The translations under genes were made by a program, and so were the position numbers. Positions 43,464 to 52,700 of a stretch of DNA of 64,000 nucleotides are shown here, in pieces. Source of the stretch: Reichenbachiella ulvae (GTDB lineage: Bacteria; Bacteroidota; Bacteroidia; Cytophagales; Cyclobacteriaceae); NCBI RefSeq assembly GCF_025833875.1, contig NZ_JAOYOD010000001.1, positions 248,001 to 312,000 on the forward strand. The letters run 5' to 3'. The notes beneath the pieces were generated by a model that saw only the letters and a list, made by a program, of their open reading frames with translations, searched no databases and was not told the DNA's origin. Numbering within the stretch: position 1 is the stretch's first letter; each line of letters starts with the position of its first letter.

Positions 43464-46400
43464 ATGGAGCAAGATTCTTCTCAGTCCAATTTTCATATTT
43501 ATCGCGCTTCTGCAGGATCGGGTAAGACCTATACGCTGACTTACAACTACCTGCGACTGGCCTTGCGCTATCCGGAGTATTTCAAGTCCATCCTGGCGGT
43601 GACCTTTACCAACAAGGCTACCCAGGAGATGAAATCCCGAATCGTAGATACGCTCCGAGAGATCAGCAAGAGTGAGCCACCCATGGCAAAAGATCTGATG
43701 GAGGATCTGAAGATGGATGCTGCGACATTGAAGCAAAGAGCCGATAAGGTACTCAAGACCTTGCTACACAACTATTCCTTCTTTGCGGTCACTACCATTG
43801 ATGCTTTTTTTCAGAAGGTGGTGCGATCCTTTGCCCGTGAGATCGGGATCCATAGTGGATTCAAAATCGAACTGGATCAGAACAAAGTGCTCTCCGAGGT
43901 GATCGATCGCTTGATTCAGCAGATTAGCTCTGATCAGCAGCTATTGCGTTGGTTGACCGATTTTGCGATCAGCGAGATCAATGATGGCAAGTCCTGGGAC
44001 ACCAACAAAAGCATTATGAATTTGTCCCGAGAGCTATTCAAAGATGAGGTGCTTTCACGACGACATGAGATCTTTGCCAGGCTGGACGATGAAGGTTTTA
44101 TGGATCGAGTGATCCAGAATGTTTCCTCCAAAATGAATGAGTTTGTTTCAACTTGTAAGGAACTAGCACTAGCAGGTGTAGAAACAATCGAAAGATACGG
44201 ACTTGGGATTGATAGTTTTACTCAGAAGGGTAAAGGTGTAGGTGGTTATCTATATGCCTTGGGTCGCAATGGAGATTTAAAGGAACCCAACTCCTACATA
44301 GAAAACGCATTAAAAGATGATAAATGGGCTCCAAAGACATCCAAAGAAAGGGATGTTGTAGAACAAGCCGTTAATAGTGGGTTGAGGGACGAACTACAGC
44401 AACTTGTTGATTACTATCAAAAAAACATCAAGGCCTACAAGTCACTTCAGCAGGTTTCGGGGCAGTTGTATGCCTTTGGGCTGTTGTCCAGAATACACCA
44501 GGAGATTGGAGACTATAAAGAGGACAACGACCTGCTTTTGATCTCGGACTTTCAGCTATTCCTTCACGAGATCATCAACGATTCGGATTCTCCCTATGTC
44601 TACGAAAAAATAGGAACGAGATACAAACACTATCTGATCGACGAGTTTCAGGATACCAGTGGCCTGCATTGGGACAACTTCCGACCGCTCGTTCAGGACA
44701 GCCTGGCCAGTGGCCAATTCAATATGATCGTGGGGGATGTCAAGCAATCCATCTATCGCTGGCGCGGGGGCGATTGGGACATCCTTTTGTCCAGGGTCAA
44801 AGACGGGATGGACGAGCAAACCATAGCTGAAAAGACGCTGGCTGTCAACCGACGAAGCAAGGAGAACATCGTGAAGTTCAATAACGAATTTTTCGAAGCT
44901 GCGCCCGCCATAGTAGAAGGTGGTGTCATGGGCAAGTATGAAGGCAGCAAGGTCAGAATACAGGAGGCCTATCAATCCAGCAGTCAGCAGCTTTGGGACG
45001 AATCTGGGGAAGGCTTGGTGCGTTTACAGTTCTTTGATAAGAAAGAGCAGGAGGAGGGCTATGAAGTAGAGCAGTTGATCAAGCAGGTTCAATTCTTGCA
45101 GGACAATAACTATCAGCTCAGCGACATAGCCATCTTGGTTCGTAAAAACACCGAGGGACGCAAAATTGCCGAAGCACTGATGAGTCATCGTCTCAATCAC
45201 CCCGAAGATCACTATCGCTACGATGTGATATCCAACGAATCTCTATTTATCAAAAATAACAAGGCTGTGCACTTGATCCTACAGGTGGTTTCCTATCTGC
45301 AGAACAGAAAAGAGCCCTTGCTTCAGGAGCAGGTGCGCTATGCACTGACGGCTCTGGTAGAAGATCAGGACCAGGCAGAGTCCCTTTGGATCGAAATCGA
45401 AAAACAGGCACCCGAATGGCAGAAGCTCAGATTGTCTCAGTTGGTCAATGCATGTGTCAAGGTCTTTGATCTACTGAGTCGAAAAGAAGATCTGCCCTAT
45501 GTGCTGGCATTTCAGGATGCGGTAGAGGATTTTCTGGAGTATGAGGCCGATGCGCGATTGGATTTTATGCGCTGGTGGTCGGACAATAGCAACCGTTCGA
45601 TTACGCTGTCTGGCGAACAGGATGCGATGACCATCATGACGGTCCACCAGTCCAAAGGCCTTCAATTCAAGGCGGTGCTTCTGCCTTACTGCAATTGGTT
45701 GCTCGATCATGGCAATATTAGACCCTTCCTTTGGAGCGAGGAGGCGAGCGACTCTAATATCCTGGGTTTGCCGCTGGTGCCTGTTAAGTACAAAACAGAG
45801 CTGACGCAAACGGTATTTGTCAAGGACTATCAGGCTGAATTGCATGACATTCATTTGGACAATCTTAATTTGCTCTATGTGGCCATGACACGTGCAGAGG
45901 AGGTACTATATATGTGCTGCCCAATGGATATTGGCAAAAAGCTTTTCCAACATGTAGGACACCTGGTGTATCAGTATGCCCAACAGCAGCATCTGATAGA
46001 GGAGGATCAGTTGGAGGTAGAGATTGGGAAGGTAGGGGAGTCCTCTCACAGCAAGGAGGTTGACCTGATCAAACCTTTGGTTCTTGAGCCAAAACAGAGT
46101 CTACATGCTTCCTCCTTTGAGCTGTCCCTTCGTCATCAAAGGCGGATACTGGAAGAGTCGCAGATCGAATCCATCAACTATGGAGATATCGTTCACTGGA
46201 TCTTTTCTAAGATTCGCAAGCGATCGGATTTTACTACGGCGATAGAGTTGGCTGTGACCAAGTTTGGTCTGAGAGAAGACGAGCTCGAAGAAATCAAAAA
46301 GCATCTGAGGCAGGTATGGGATTTGCCTCAAGTCTCTCAGTGGTTTAGTGAGGATTGGGAGGTGAAGAATGAAGCTTCGATCCTGCTTGCCGATGGCAAA

Positions 46401-46589
46401 ATGAAACGACCCGACCGTGTGGTTATCAAGGAGGGGCTGGCATTGGTGATTGATTACAAAACGGGATTCAAATCTCAGGGCCACATCCAGCAAGTGGAAG
46501 AATACAAATCGATACTTCATCAAATGGGCTATGATCAGGTGAAGGGCTACTTGATCTATTTCAATCAGCCTGAGCTGATTGCAGTTTGA
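43464..46589 (+). CDS. UvrD/RecB-family helicase-nuclease (AddA-like)
   Basis: A 1041-residue ATP-dependent DNA helicase with a C-terminal nuclease. Walker A is IYRASAGSGKTYTLTYNYL (Lys21); motif Ia follows (AVTFTNKATQEMKSRI), Walker B is YLIDEFQDTSG, and then GDVKQSIYRWRGGDWD, TIMTVHQSKGLQFKAVLLP and LLYVAMTRAEEVLYM (motifs III, V and VI). The C-terminal end contains a PD-(D/E)XK signature (RPDRVVIKEGLALVIDYKTG). This matches AddA/RecB chains that process double-strand breaks for recombination. An AddB partner, normally adjacent in Bacteroidota, is not next to it. It may be cotranscribed with the downstream oxidoreductase (26-bp gap). Confidence 0.93.
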   Translation: MEQDSSQSNFHIYRASAGSGKTYTLTYNYLRLALRYPEYFKSILAVTFTNKATQEMKSRIVDTLREISKSEPPMAKDLMEDLKMDAATLKQRADKVLKTLLHNYSFFAVTTIDAFFQKVVRSFAREIGIHSGFKIELDQNKVLSEVIDRLIQQISSDQQLLRWLTDFAISEINDGKSWDTNKSIMNLSRELFKDEVLSRRHEIFARLDDEGFMDRVIQNVSSKMNEFVSTCKELALAGVETIERYGLGIDSFTQKGKGVGGYLYALGRNGDLKEPNSYIENALKDDKWAPKTSKERDVVEQAVNSGLRDELQQLVDYYQKNIKAYKSLQQVSGQLYAFGLLSRIHQEIGDYKEDNDLLLISDFQLFLHEIINDSDSPYVYEKIGTRYKHYLIDEFQDTSGLHWDNFRPLVQDSLASGQFNMIVGDVKQSIYRWRGGDWDILLSRVKDGMDEQTIAEKTLAVNRRSKENIVKFNNEFFEAAPAIVEGGVMGKYEGSKVRIQEAYQSSSQQLWDESGEGLVRLQFFDKKEQEEGYEVEQLIKQVQFLQDNNYQLSDIAILVRKNTEGRKIAEALMSHRLNHPEDHYRYDVISNESLFIKNNKAVHLILQVVSYLQNRKEPLLQEQVRYALTALVEDQDQAESLWIEIEKQAPEWQKLRLSQLVNACVKVFDLLSRKEDLPYVLAFQDAVEDFLEYEADARLDFMRWWSDNSNRSITLSGEQDAMTIMTVHQSKGLQFKAVLLPYCNWLLDHGNIRPFLWSEEASDSNILGLPLVPVKYKTELTQTVFVKDYQAELHDIHLDNLNLLYVAMTRAEEVLYMCCPMDIGKKLFQHVGHLVYQYAQQQHLIEEDQLEVEIGKVGESSHSKEVDLIKPLVLEPKQSLHASSFELSLRHQRRILEESQIESINYGDIVHWIFSKIRKRSDFTTAIELAVTKFGLREDELEEIKKHLRQVWDLPQVSQWFSEDWEVKNEASILLADGKMKRPDRVVIKEGLALVIDYKTGFKSQGHIQQVEEYKSILHQMGYDQVKGYLIYFNQPELIAV

Positions 46590-46615
46590 TGGATAGAACT
46601 AAATAGAATATTAAG

Positions 46616-47590
46616 ATGAAAGCAGTATTGTGCAAGTCGTTCGGAGGACCGGAGAATCTGGTGATCGAAGAGGTAGAGGATTTAACACCAGAAGAAGGTC
46701 AGGTCATTATCTCAGTGAAGGCAGCGGGACTGAATTTTCCTGATACCTTGATCATTCAGGGCAAATACCAGTTTCAACCTGATCTGCCCTTTTCTCCAGG
46801 AGGAGAAGTGGCAGGAGTGGTCAAGTCTGTTGGCACAGGAGTGGAAGGTTTGAAGCCTGGAGATCGAGTCATGTCGGGGACCAGCTGGGGAGGATTGGCA
46901 GAGGAGGTTCGAGCCAGAGCCAGCAATACTTTCATTATTCCAGAACAGATGAGCTACGAGCAGGCTGCTGCCTCTCTGATGACCTATGCCACCTCGATTC
47001 ATGCTTTGAAGGACAGGGGACAATTGAAGGCAGGAGAAACTGTCATGGTTCTGGGAGCTGGAGGCGGGATAGGAGTAGCCTCTATCCAACTGGCTAAACT
47101 AATGGGCGCCAAGGTGATAGCCTGTGCCTCTACTGACGAGAAGCTGGATTTCTGCCGATCCATCGGTGCGGATCATACCATCAATTACAAAAAGGAGGAT
47201 TTGAAAAGCAGAGCCAAGGAAATCACAGATGGACAAGGAGTGGATGTGATAGTAGATCCGGTGGGTGGGGACTATGCAGAAGCAGCTTTTCGATCGATTG
47301 CTCGCTTTGGACGATATCTGGTCGTGGGCTTTGCCTCGGGGCAGATCCCTCGATTGCCTTTCAACTTGCCTTTGCTCAAAAGTGCCTCTATCGTGGGTGT
47401 GTTTTGGGGATCCCTATTTCGTAATGATGTCAATCAAAACCGCGAAAATGTGGCCCAATTATTGGAATGGTTTGAAAGTGGAGAATTGGAAAGCGTGATC
47501 TATCATTCTTATCCACTGGATCAATATGAAGCCGCTATGAAGGCTTTGTTAAATCAAGAAGTGAAGGGTAAGATTGTTTTGATAGCTTAG
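46616..47590 (+). CDS. Zinc-independent quinone oxidoreductase (MDR family)
   Basis: A 324-residue NADPH:quinone oxidoreductase-like enzyme of the medium-chain dehydrogenase family. N-terminal catalytic domain (GLNFPDTLIIQGKYQFQPDL, PFSPGGEVAGVV, LKPGDRVM), then the Rossmann domain with VLGAGGGIGVASIQLAKLMG and TDGQGVDVIVDPVGG. No zinc-binding Cys/His set is seen, matching the QOR group that reduces quinones or enoyl substrates. The C-terminus ends with LNQEVKGKIVLIA. It lies 26 bp after the helicase gene; the functional link is not obvious. Confidence 0.92.
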   Translation: MKAVLCKSFGGPENLVIEEVEDLTPEEGQVIISVKAAGLNFPDTLIIQGKYQFQPDLPFSPGGEVAGVVKSVGTGVEGLKPGDRVMSGTSWGGLAEEVRARASNTFIIPEQMSYEQAAASLMTYATSIHALKDRGQLKAGETVMVLGAGGGIGVASIQLAKLMGAKVIACASTDEKLDFCRSIGADHTINYKKEDLKSRAKEITDGQGVDVIVDPVGGDYAEAAFRSIARFGRYLVVGFASGQIPRLPFNLPLLKSASIVGVFWGSLFRNDVNQNRENVAQLLEWFESGELESVIYHSYPLDQYEAAMKALLNQEVKGKIVLIA

Positions 47591-47638
47591 AATCTTTCAA
47601 TATTTTTAGTAAATAATTCAATTTTAATCCATCTAATT

Positions 47639-48127
47639 ATGAAAAAATATTTTGTAATGATGACTTGCGTGCTGATGTATACAAGTACTGCATGGTCTCA
47701 AGGTAATATTGATATCAAGAAATATAAGTTTGACATGTCCATCCCTGAGGGTTTTGGTTTTAAACTAACTGAAAAGGAAGGGTTTGTCAAAATCGAAGGA
47801 TACAATGCCGAATCGGATACCAAAATCAATGCCTATGCCTATGTGGGCGCCATTGACAAAAGCAAGGTTTATGCTTTTGGGGCTAAGGAGTCAGGTATTG
47901 CCAAGGAGAGCTGGGAGCAAGTAAATAACGGCACAGACGATAATGGTTTTGCCTGGTGGGAAATGTATGAAGCACAGGTAGGTCAGAAAATGATGTACGC
48001 CGTAGTTGCCAAGAATAAGTACAATGAGGTGTACTACATGTTTTATGCCTTAGCGGACCCTGCTAGTATAGAAAAGTACCAAGATCAATATTTGGAATGG
48101 GCGATGAGTTGCAAAGGGATTAAGTAA
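47639..48127 (+). CDS. Secreted protein of unknown function, 162 residues
   Basis: Starts with a signal peptide (MKKYFVMMTCVLMYTSTAWSQ). The mature part begins GNIDIKKYKFDMSIPEGF and carries a series of short beta strands (AYAYVGAID, AWWEMYEAQVG, YYMFYALADP), ending with a single Cys near the C-terminus. I do not recognise a family; the pattern suggests a small periplasmic beta-rich domain. It is followed by a strong terminator, so it is the end of a transcript that may begin upstream at the oxidoreductase (48-bp gap) or at its own promoter. Confidence 0.75.
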   Translation: MKKYFVMMTCVLMYTSTAWSQGNIDIKKYKFDMSIPEGFGFKLTEKEGFVKIEGYNAESDTKINAYAYVGAIDKSKVYAFGAKESGIAKESWEQVNNGTDDNGFAWWEMYEAQVGQKMMYAVVAKNKYNEVYYMFYALADPASIEKYQDQYLEWAMSCKGIK

Positions 48128-48150
48128 GTTTGCCCTTCAAAAGAAATTTG

Positions 48151-48182
48151 AAACCTCTGGCTAATAAGTCAGAGGTTTTTTT
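48151..48182 (+). terminator. Rho-independent terminator between the secreted-protein gene and glutaminase
   Basis: AAACCTCTG (48151-48159) and CAGAGGTTT (48170-48178) form a 9-bp stem with a 10-nt loop, followed by a T-run to 48182. The glutaminase ATG follows within 10 bp, so the glutaminase must be served by read-through or by a promoter overlapping the terminator. Confidence 0.85.
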
Positions 48183-48190
48183 AGATCAAA

Positions 48191-49117
48191 ATGCAAATGA
48201 AAAAGAGGTATCAGGAAACACTGGAGGAGATAGCAAAAGAGCTGGAAGGAGTAGAAAAGCAAGGGGAAGTGCCCAGTTATATACCTGAACTAGCAAAGGT
48301 CGATCCATCTAAATTCGGCATGTATCTCAAGACGCTGGAAGGCGAAGAATATGAGATTGGTGATTCCAGAGAGAAGTTCTCTATCCAAAGTATCTCAAAA
48401 GTGCTATCCCTTAGCATGGCGATCAGTCTGATAGGAAATGAGGTCTGGAAACGTGTAGGTGTCGAGCCATCTGGTAATCCTTTCAACTCTATCGTACAGC
48501 TCGAGTATGAACATGGAATTCCCAGAAATCCTTTTATCAATGCAGGAGCCATTGTAGTGGCTGATATTCTGGTGAGTCAGTTGCAAGATCCCGAGGCGGA
48601 GTTCCTGGAGTATGTGCGCGGGCTTAGCAAAAATGCTGATATCAACTACAACCACAGTGTCTCTAAGTCAGAAAAAGAGGTGGGCTACATGAACGCCTCT
48701 TTGGCCTATATGATGAAGGAAAAGGGGAACCTCAATAATTCGGTCGAGCGGGTCTTAGACTTCTATTATTTGCAATGCTCGCTGGAAATGACCTGTGCTG
48801 AGCTGGCAGAAGCATTTAGGGATTTTGGTGATACCGGCGATCCATTTGGACATGGCCCCTTCACCTTGACTTCCAGTGAAGCCAGGAGAGTCAATGCTCT
48901 GATGTTGACTTGTGGTTTTTATGATGAATCAGGAGAGTTTGCCTTTGAGGTCGGTCTGCCTGGTAAGAGTGGAGTAGGAGGAGCCATCGTCGCACTCTAT
49001 CCAGAAAAGTACTGTGTCAGTGTCTGGAGTCCACCTCTCAATAAGAAAGGAAATTCCGAAAAAGGAATGAAGGCCCTGGAACTGCTCACCACTAAGATTG
49101 AAGGGTCTATTTTTTGA
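48191..49117 (+). CDS. glsA: Glutaminase
   Basis: A 308-residue glutaminase hydrolysing glutamine to glutamate and ammonia, of the bacterial serine-type family with beta-lactamase-like fold. Signatures: PSYIPELAKVDPSKFG, the catalytic SIQSISKVLSL block (Ser-x-x-Lys), GVEPSGNPFNSIVQLE, HGIPRNPFINAGAIV, and LPGKSGVGGAIVALYP near the C-terminus. Length is typical. The start is preceded closely by a terminator. Neighbouring genes do not suggest a special role; it is probably housekeeping nitrogen metabolism. Confidence 0.95.
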   Translation: MQMKKRYQETLEEIAKELEGVEKQGEVPSYIPELAKVDPSKFGMYLKTLEGEEYEIGDSREKFSIQSISKVLSLSMAISLIGNEVWKRVGVEPSGNPFNSIVQLEYEHGIPRNPFINAGAIVVADILVSQLQDPEAEFLEYVRGLSKNADINYNHSVSKSEKEVGYMNASLAYMMKEKGNLNNSVERVLDFYYLQCSLEMTCAELAEAFRDFGDTGDPFGHGPFTLTSSEARRVNALMLTCGFYDESGEFAFEVGLPGKSGVGGAIVALYPEKYCVSVWSPPLNKKGNSEKGMKALELLTTKIEGSIF

Positions 49118-49160
49118 TCTTTGCACAATGCCTAATCCCAATATGTGAGTTGGATTCTGA

Positions 49161-49715
49161 TCAGGTAGCATTTAATGATGAGGTGTCATTAAGTGAAGAT
49201 TGCAGCAAACCAATTTGACAATGCACTAATGATATCCAGTCTTCAGGGTATTCTATTAGAAAGCTCCATTCCTGATTATTCTTGTCTAAAACAGTAATTC
49301 CCTTTTTCAGGAAACCTTTTTTAAGGAAGAAGTTGACTTGCACTATTTCGGCCAGGGATATCATGAAAAACTTGAGCCCTTCTTGAGAGAATATTAGCCT
49401 ATTGTTGGTCAGGTATAGAACCCCATAGGTGACCTTGTCTTCATTTATCGAAATGGCTTTTCCTTCAATCAATGAGGTTTCATCTGGTTCTAGAATCAAA
49501 GCTCCTTTAGTGTATATGATTTTATTTTCAACCTTGTTGTGATAATGATGAATGATTACCACCAGGGTTGCCAGAGTAGTGATTAAGATAAAAGTGAGCT
49601 CTTCTATTATTTTTAAATCGCTGATATAGGATACTATCATCATGATACAGATGGCACTGGCCAACAGTATCAGAAGTTTTATTGCTCTTGTGGAATCAAT
49701 CGAATTTTTTTCCAT
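49161..49715 (-). CDS. Membrane protein with GRAM/PH-like domain, unknown function
   Basis: A 184-residue protein. Two adjacent hydrophobic segments at about 12-60 (LLILLASAICIMMIVSYI and LTFILITTLATLVVIIHHY) anchor it in the inner membrane. The remainder (GALILEPDETSLIEGKAIS, YGVLYLTNNRLIFSQEG, MISLAEIVQVNFF, ITVLDKNNQEWSFLIEYPEDW) matches the layout of a GRAM or bacterial PH domain, whose typical LYLTNxRLIF strand is clear. Function is unknown. It begins 21 bp after the giant protease gene and probably ends that transcript. Confidence 0.7.
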   Translation of the reverse strand: MEKNSIDSTRAIKLLILLASAICIMMIVSYISDLKIIEELTFILITTLATLVVIIHHYHNKVENKIIYTKGALILEPDETSLIEGKAISINEDKVTYGVLYLTNNRLIFSQEGLKFFMISLAEIVQVNFFLKKGFLKKGITVLDKNNQEWSFLIEYPEDWISLVHCQIGLLQSSLNDTSSLNAT

Positions 49716-49735
49716 ATTCTTAACTATTTCAGTTC

Positions 49736-52700
49736 TTATTGCAGAACAATTTTTAAAGATTTCTTCTCTTGGTCAGTTTTGATGATGCAGTGATAAACCC
49801 CTCTGTACAATCCCCCGATATCCAACTGATGTAGGTAGGTTCCCGCCTCTTTTTGTCCAAGTTGATCTTCTATAAGGATCTGACCCATCGTATTGAGTAA
49901 AGTGATTTTGACATTTGATGATTCAGAAAGGTTGTAGTAAATTTTAGAATAACGATTTGTGACTGGATTTGGGAAGCAAATAAAATCGCTGTTCATACTG
50001 CTCAGTATTCTTTCTGCCTCCTGTGTACTATTAGTTTCACCACCTACAGCATCCGGATCGTTGATGATCTGAGCGTAGGCATATGATTCTACATAACCAC
50101 CTTCTTGTCCATCATCCGCTGCAAAAATCAGCATTCCGGTACCTTCCGTGATAGCTGTTAGATTAAGGAAGTAACTACCAAATCCCAGGTCTACTATTTC
50201 AGGAGTGAAGTTGCCAGCGTATACTCTAATGTCATCTCCATCAGGATCTGAGAACAGATCATATGGGTCTATTGATAGGCTTTGGTTAGTGCCTGCCAAA
50301 TTCATGTTGATGATTTCATACTCGCTATTGAAGACAGGTGGGCGGTTCTTATTGATTACTTCTAGCACAACAGTATCCCTGACCAAATTGCCAGAAGCAT
50401 CACTTAAGCTAATGGCCAAATGGTGTATTCCCGCATCTTCGTAGTCTGTTCTTACTTTGACTTGTCCTGTTCTATCACCTGTTTGCTCAAATTCTACATC
50501 GATCGTTCCATCTATACTATCCAGCTCCAGAGTCATCTGCTCACCCTCCGGATCACTAAATAAATAACTGAACACTTTTTCCTCAGTCTCAGTGATGCGC
50601 AAGGTGTCTTCGTAGATATTTGGATAGTAATCGAACTGTGCAGCTCCATTGATGGATAGATCTATTGTCAGCTCCGAATTGCTATTGTCAGGATCATTAG
50701 AAGCTACCAACACTTTACCTTGATGTTTACCTGGTGCCGTATTTTTTGGATCAATGATGGCAGTGATACTGAGTGATTCACCTGGAGCCACTTTGGCTTT
50801 TTTGATATCCAAGTCCAGCCAGGCATCTTCTCCTGAGGCAGTCAGTGGTCGTATTTTCCAAACATAATTTGTGTTATTATAAACTATATGTGAATTCCAG
50901 TAGTATTGGCCATCCTTTTGATAGACACCAGTAAAAGTCTTTTGTCTTAGATCTAAATCGTTAGTTGAATCATAGCCGATAAATTTTATTGTGGTAGGCT
51001 GTTCAACCATTATAATGAAATCTTGATTTGAAGGTATAGATAGTGGCTCTTCAAGCTCAAAATAAACCCACTCTTCGTCAATTTCTTGATCAATAATGAA
51101 ACTTTGGCGGAAGGCTAATTGACCTTCCTGAGGCTTTTCTCCTCCGTAATAAACACTAATGGTCATTAGTTCATTTTGATGCTTTAGAACTTCATAAATT
51201 TTAATATGAGTGAGATAAAAGTTCTCTTCAGAATTTTCAAATTTATTGGCAAAAGCATAGGTGCCAGTTTCAATAAATGTGGTTGCTATTCCATCTGCTA
51301 TTTCTTTAGAGTCTATTGATAAGGAGTCTACTGATACAGGTTGATCCTTAGTGAAATTGCCTATTTTGTCAATAGTGCCCACATTGCTATTTCCATCAGC
51401 AGGAGGGACTATTGCTGGGGTCATATCCAAAACTAAAGTTGAGCTTCCTGTATTGTTAATATTGAACTGAAATTCTTTAGTTTGAGTCTGAAGCATAGAG
51501 AAGCTTTGATCCATGCCGTCCCAGTCAAAAATGGGAGGAGATACTATTTTTGCTTCTACATTGACATGATGTGTGTCGAAATTGCCTGACAGATCGAAAT
51601 TGCCAATAATAATATTGTTACTCTTTACTGGTATTTCTACAATCAGGGTGAGTGATTCCCACTGTCCGATTTCTATCGCTTCGCTCAAGAGACCACTACT
51701 TAGCCTGATATATTTGTTTCCGTCAGTGTCATAGACACTCATAGTACCTAAACTGCTGGAGTTTGATATGCTCTCTATACTCAAAACATCATAGCCTTCG
51801 TTTCTTATTTCAAAGCTCTGGCGAATGATCAGGTCTTCTTTATACACGACCTCTTCCCATTTTAGCTCTGTGTCCGCTATCAATTTTGGTGATCCTGTTA
51901 CATTGATTTGGAAGGGTATTGTGAATTTCGGCTGCTTTTCACTATTGGTGGTGACCACCACGCTATCTTGATAGCTCCCTGGGTGATAAAGATCCTCAGC
52001 TGAGAGGATCAGATCCAAGTTTTGCGTTTCTCCAGCTGAAAGACTTTTAGTGAGTGGCGGATGTATTGAAAGGGTAGTACTATCGCCGAATGGAAAGAAA
52101 TTCGCCACGAAAAGTCCCTCTCTTTCCTGCAGAACCTCTGATTCGTCCGGGCTCTCCAATCCATATTTGAGTAATCCGGTCCAGTTAATAATGTCCTTAT
52201 AATGAAAGTAAATACTTCCATCCTGGACAATCTCCAGCTGAAAGGTAACTGTACCTCCCTCTAAGTACTGACTGATAGAGGTGAAATTGTCCCACTGAAT
52301 TAACACTCGATCGGATTGGATATCTAATAGGATACCTTCCTCAGGGTTAGAGGGTCTGAGGTTGGCCCAGTAGGGGGCAATCATACCTTTGAATCCATCA
52401 CCTGCTTCAAAAAGAGGAATAATAGTCTGCTCGTCAGGTTCTACTACAGTGACGAAACCTTCATTTGATATCCAAATGGAGTCAAACTTTTCGCCATAAA
52501 AAGGAAACGCAAAAGGAAGTTTCAAAAGGTGAAAGGCACTGGTGTCGATTTGAATAAGTTGTCCATTTCGTTTTAGGTCTCTCCATTGATAATACTGGCG
52601 AGTACTATCACTATGTTGCCATTGGTATCCGAAGTTGCTCCACAGTTCTTCGTTCGGTTTGTCCATGGCTTTGGATGGGGTAGGGGTATCTAGACTACCA

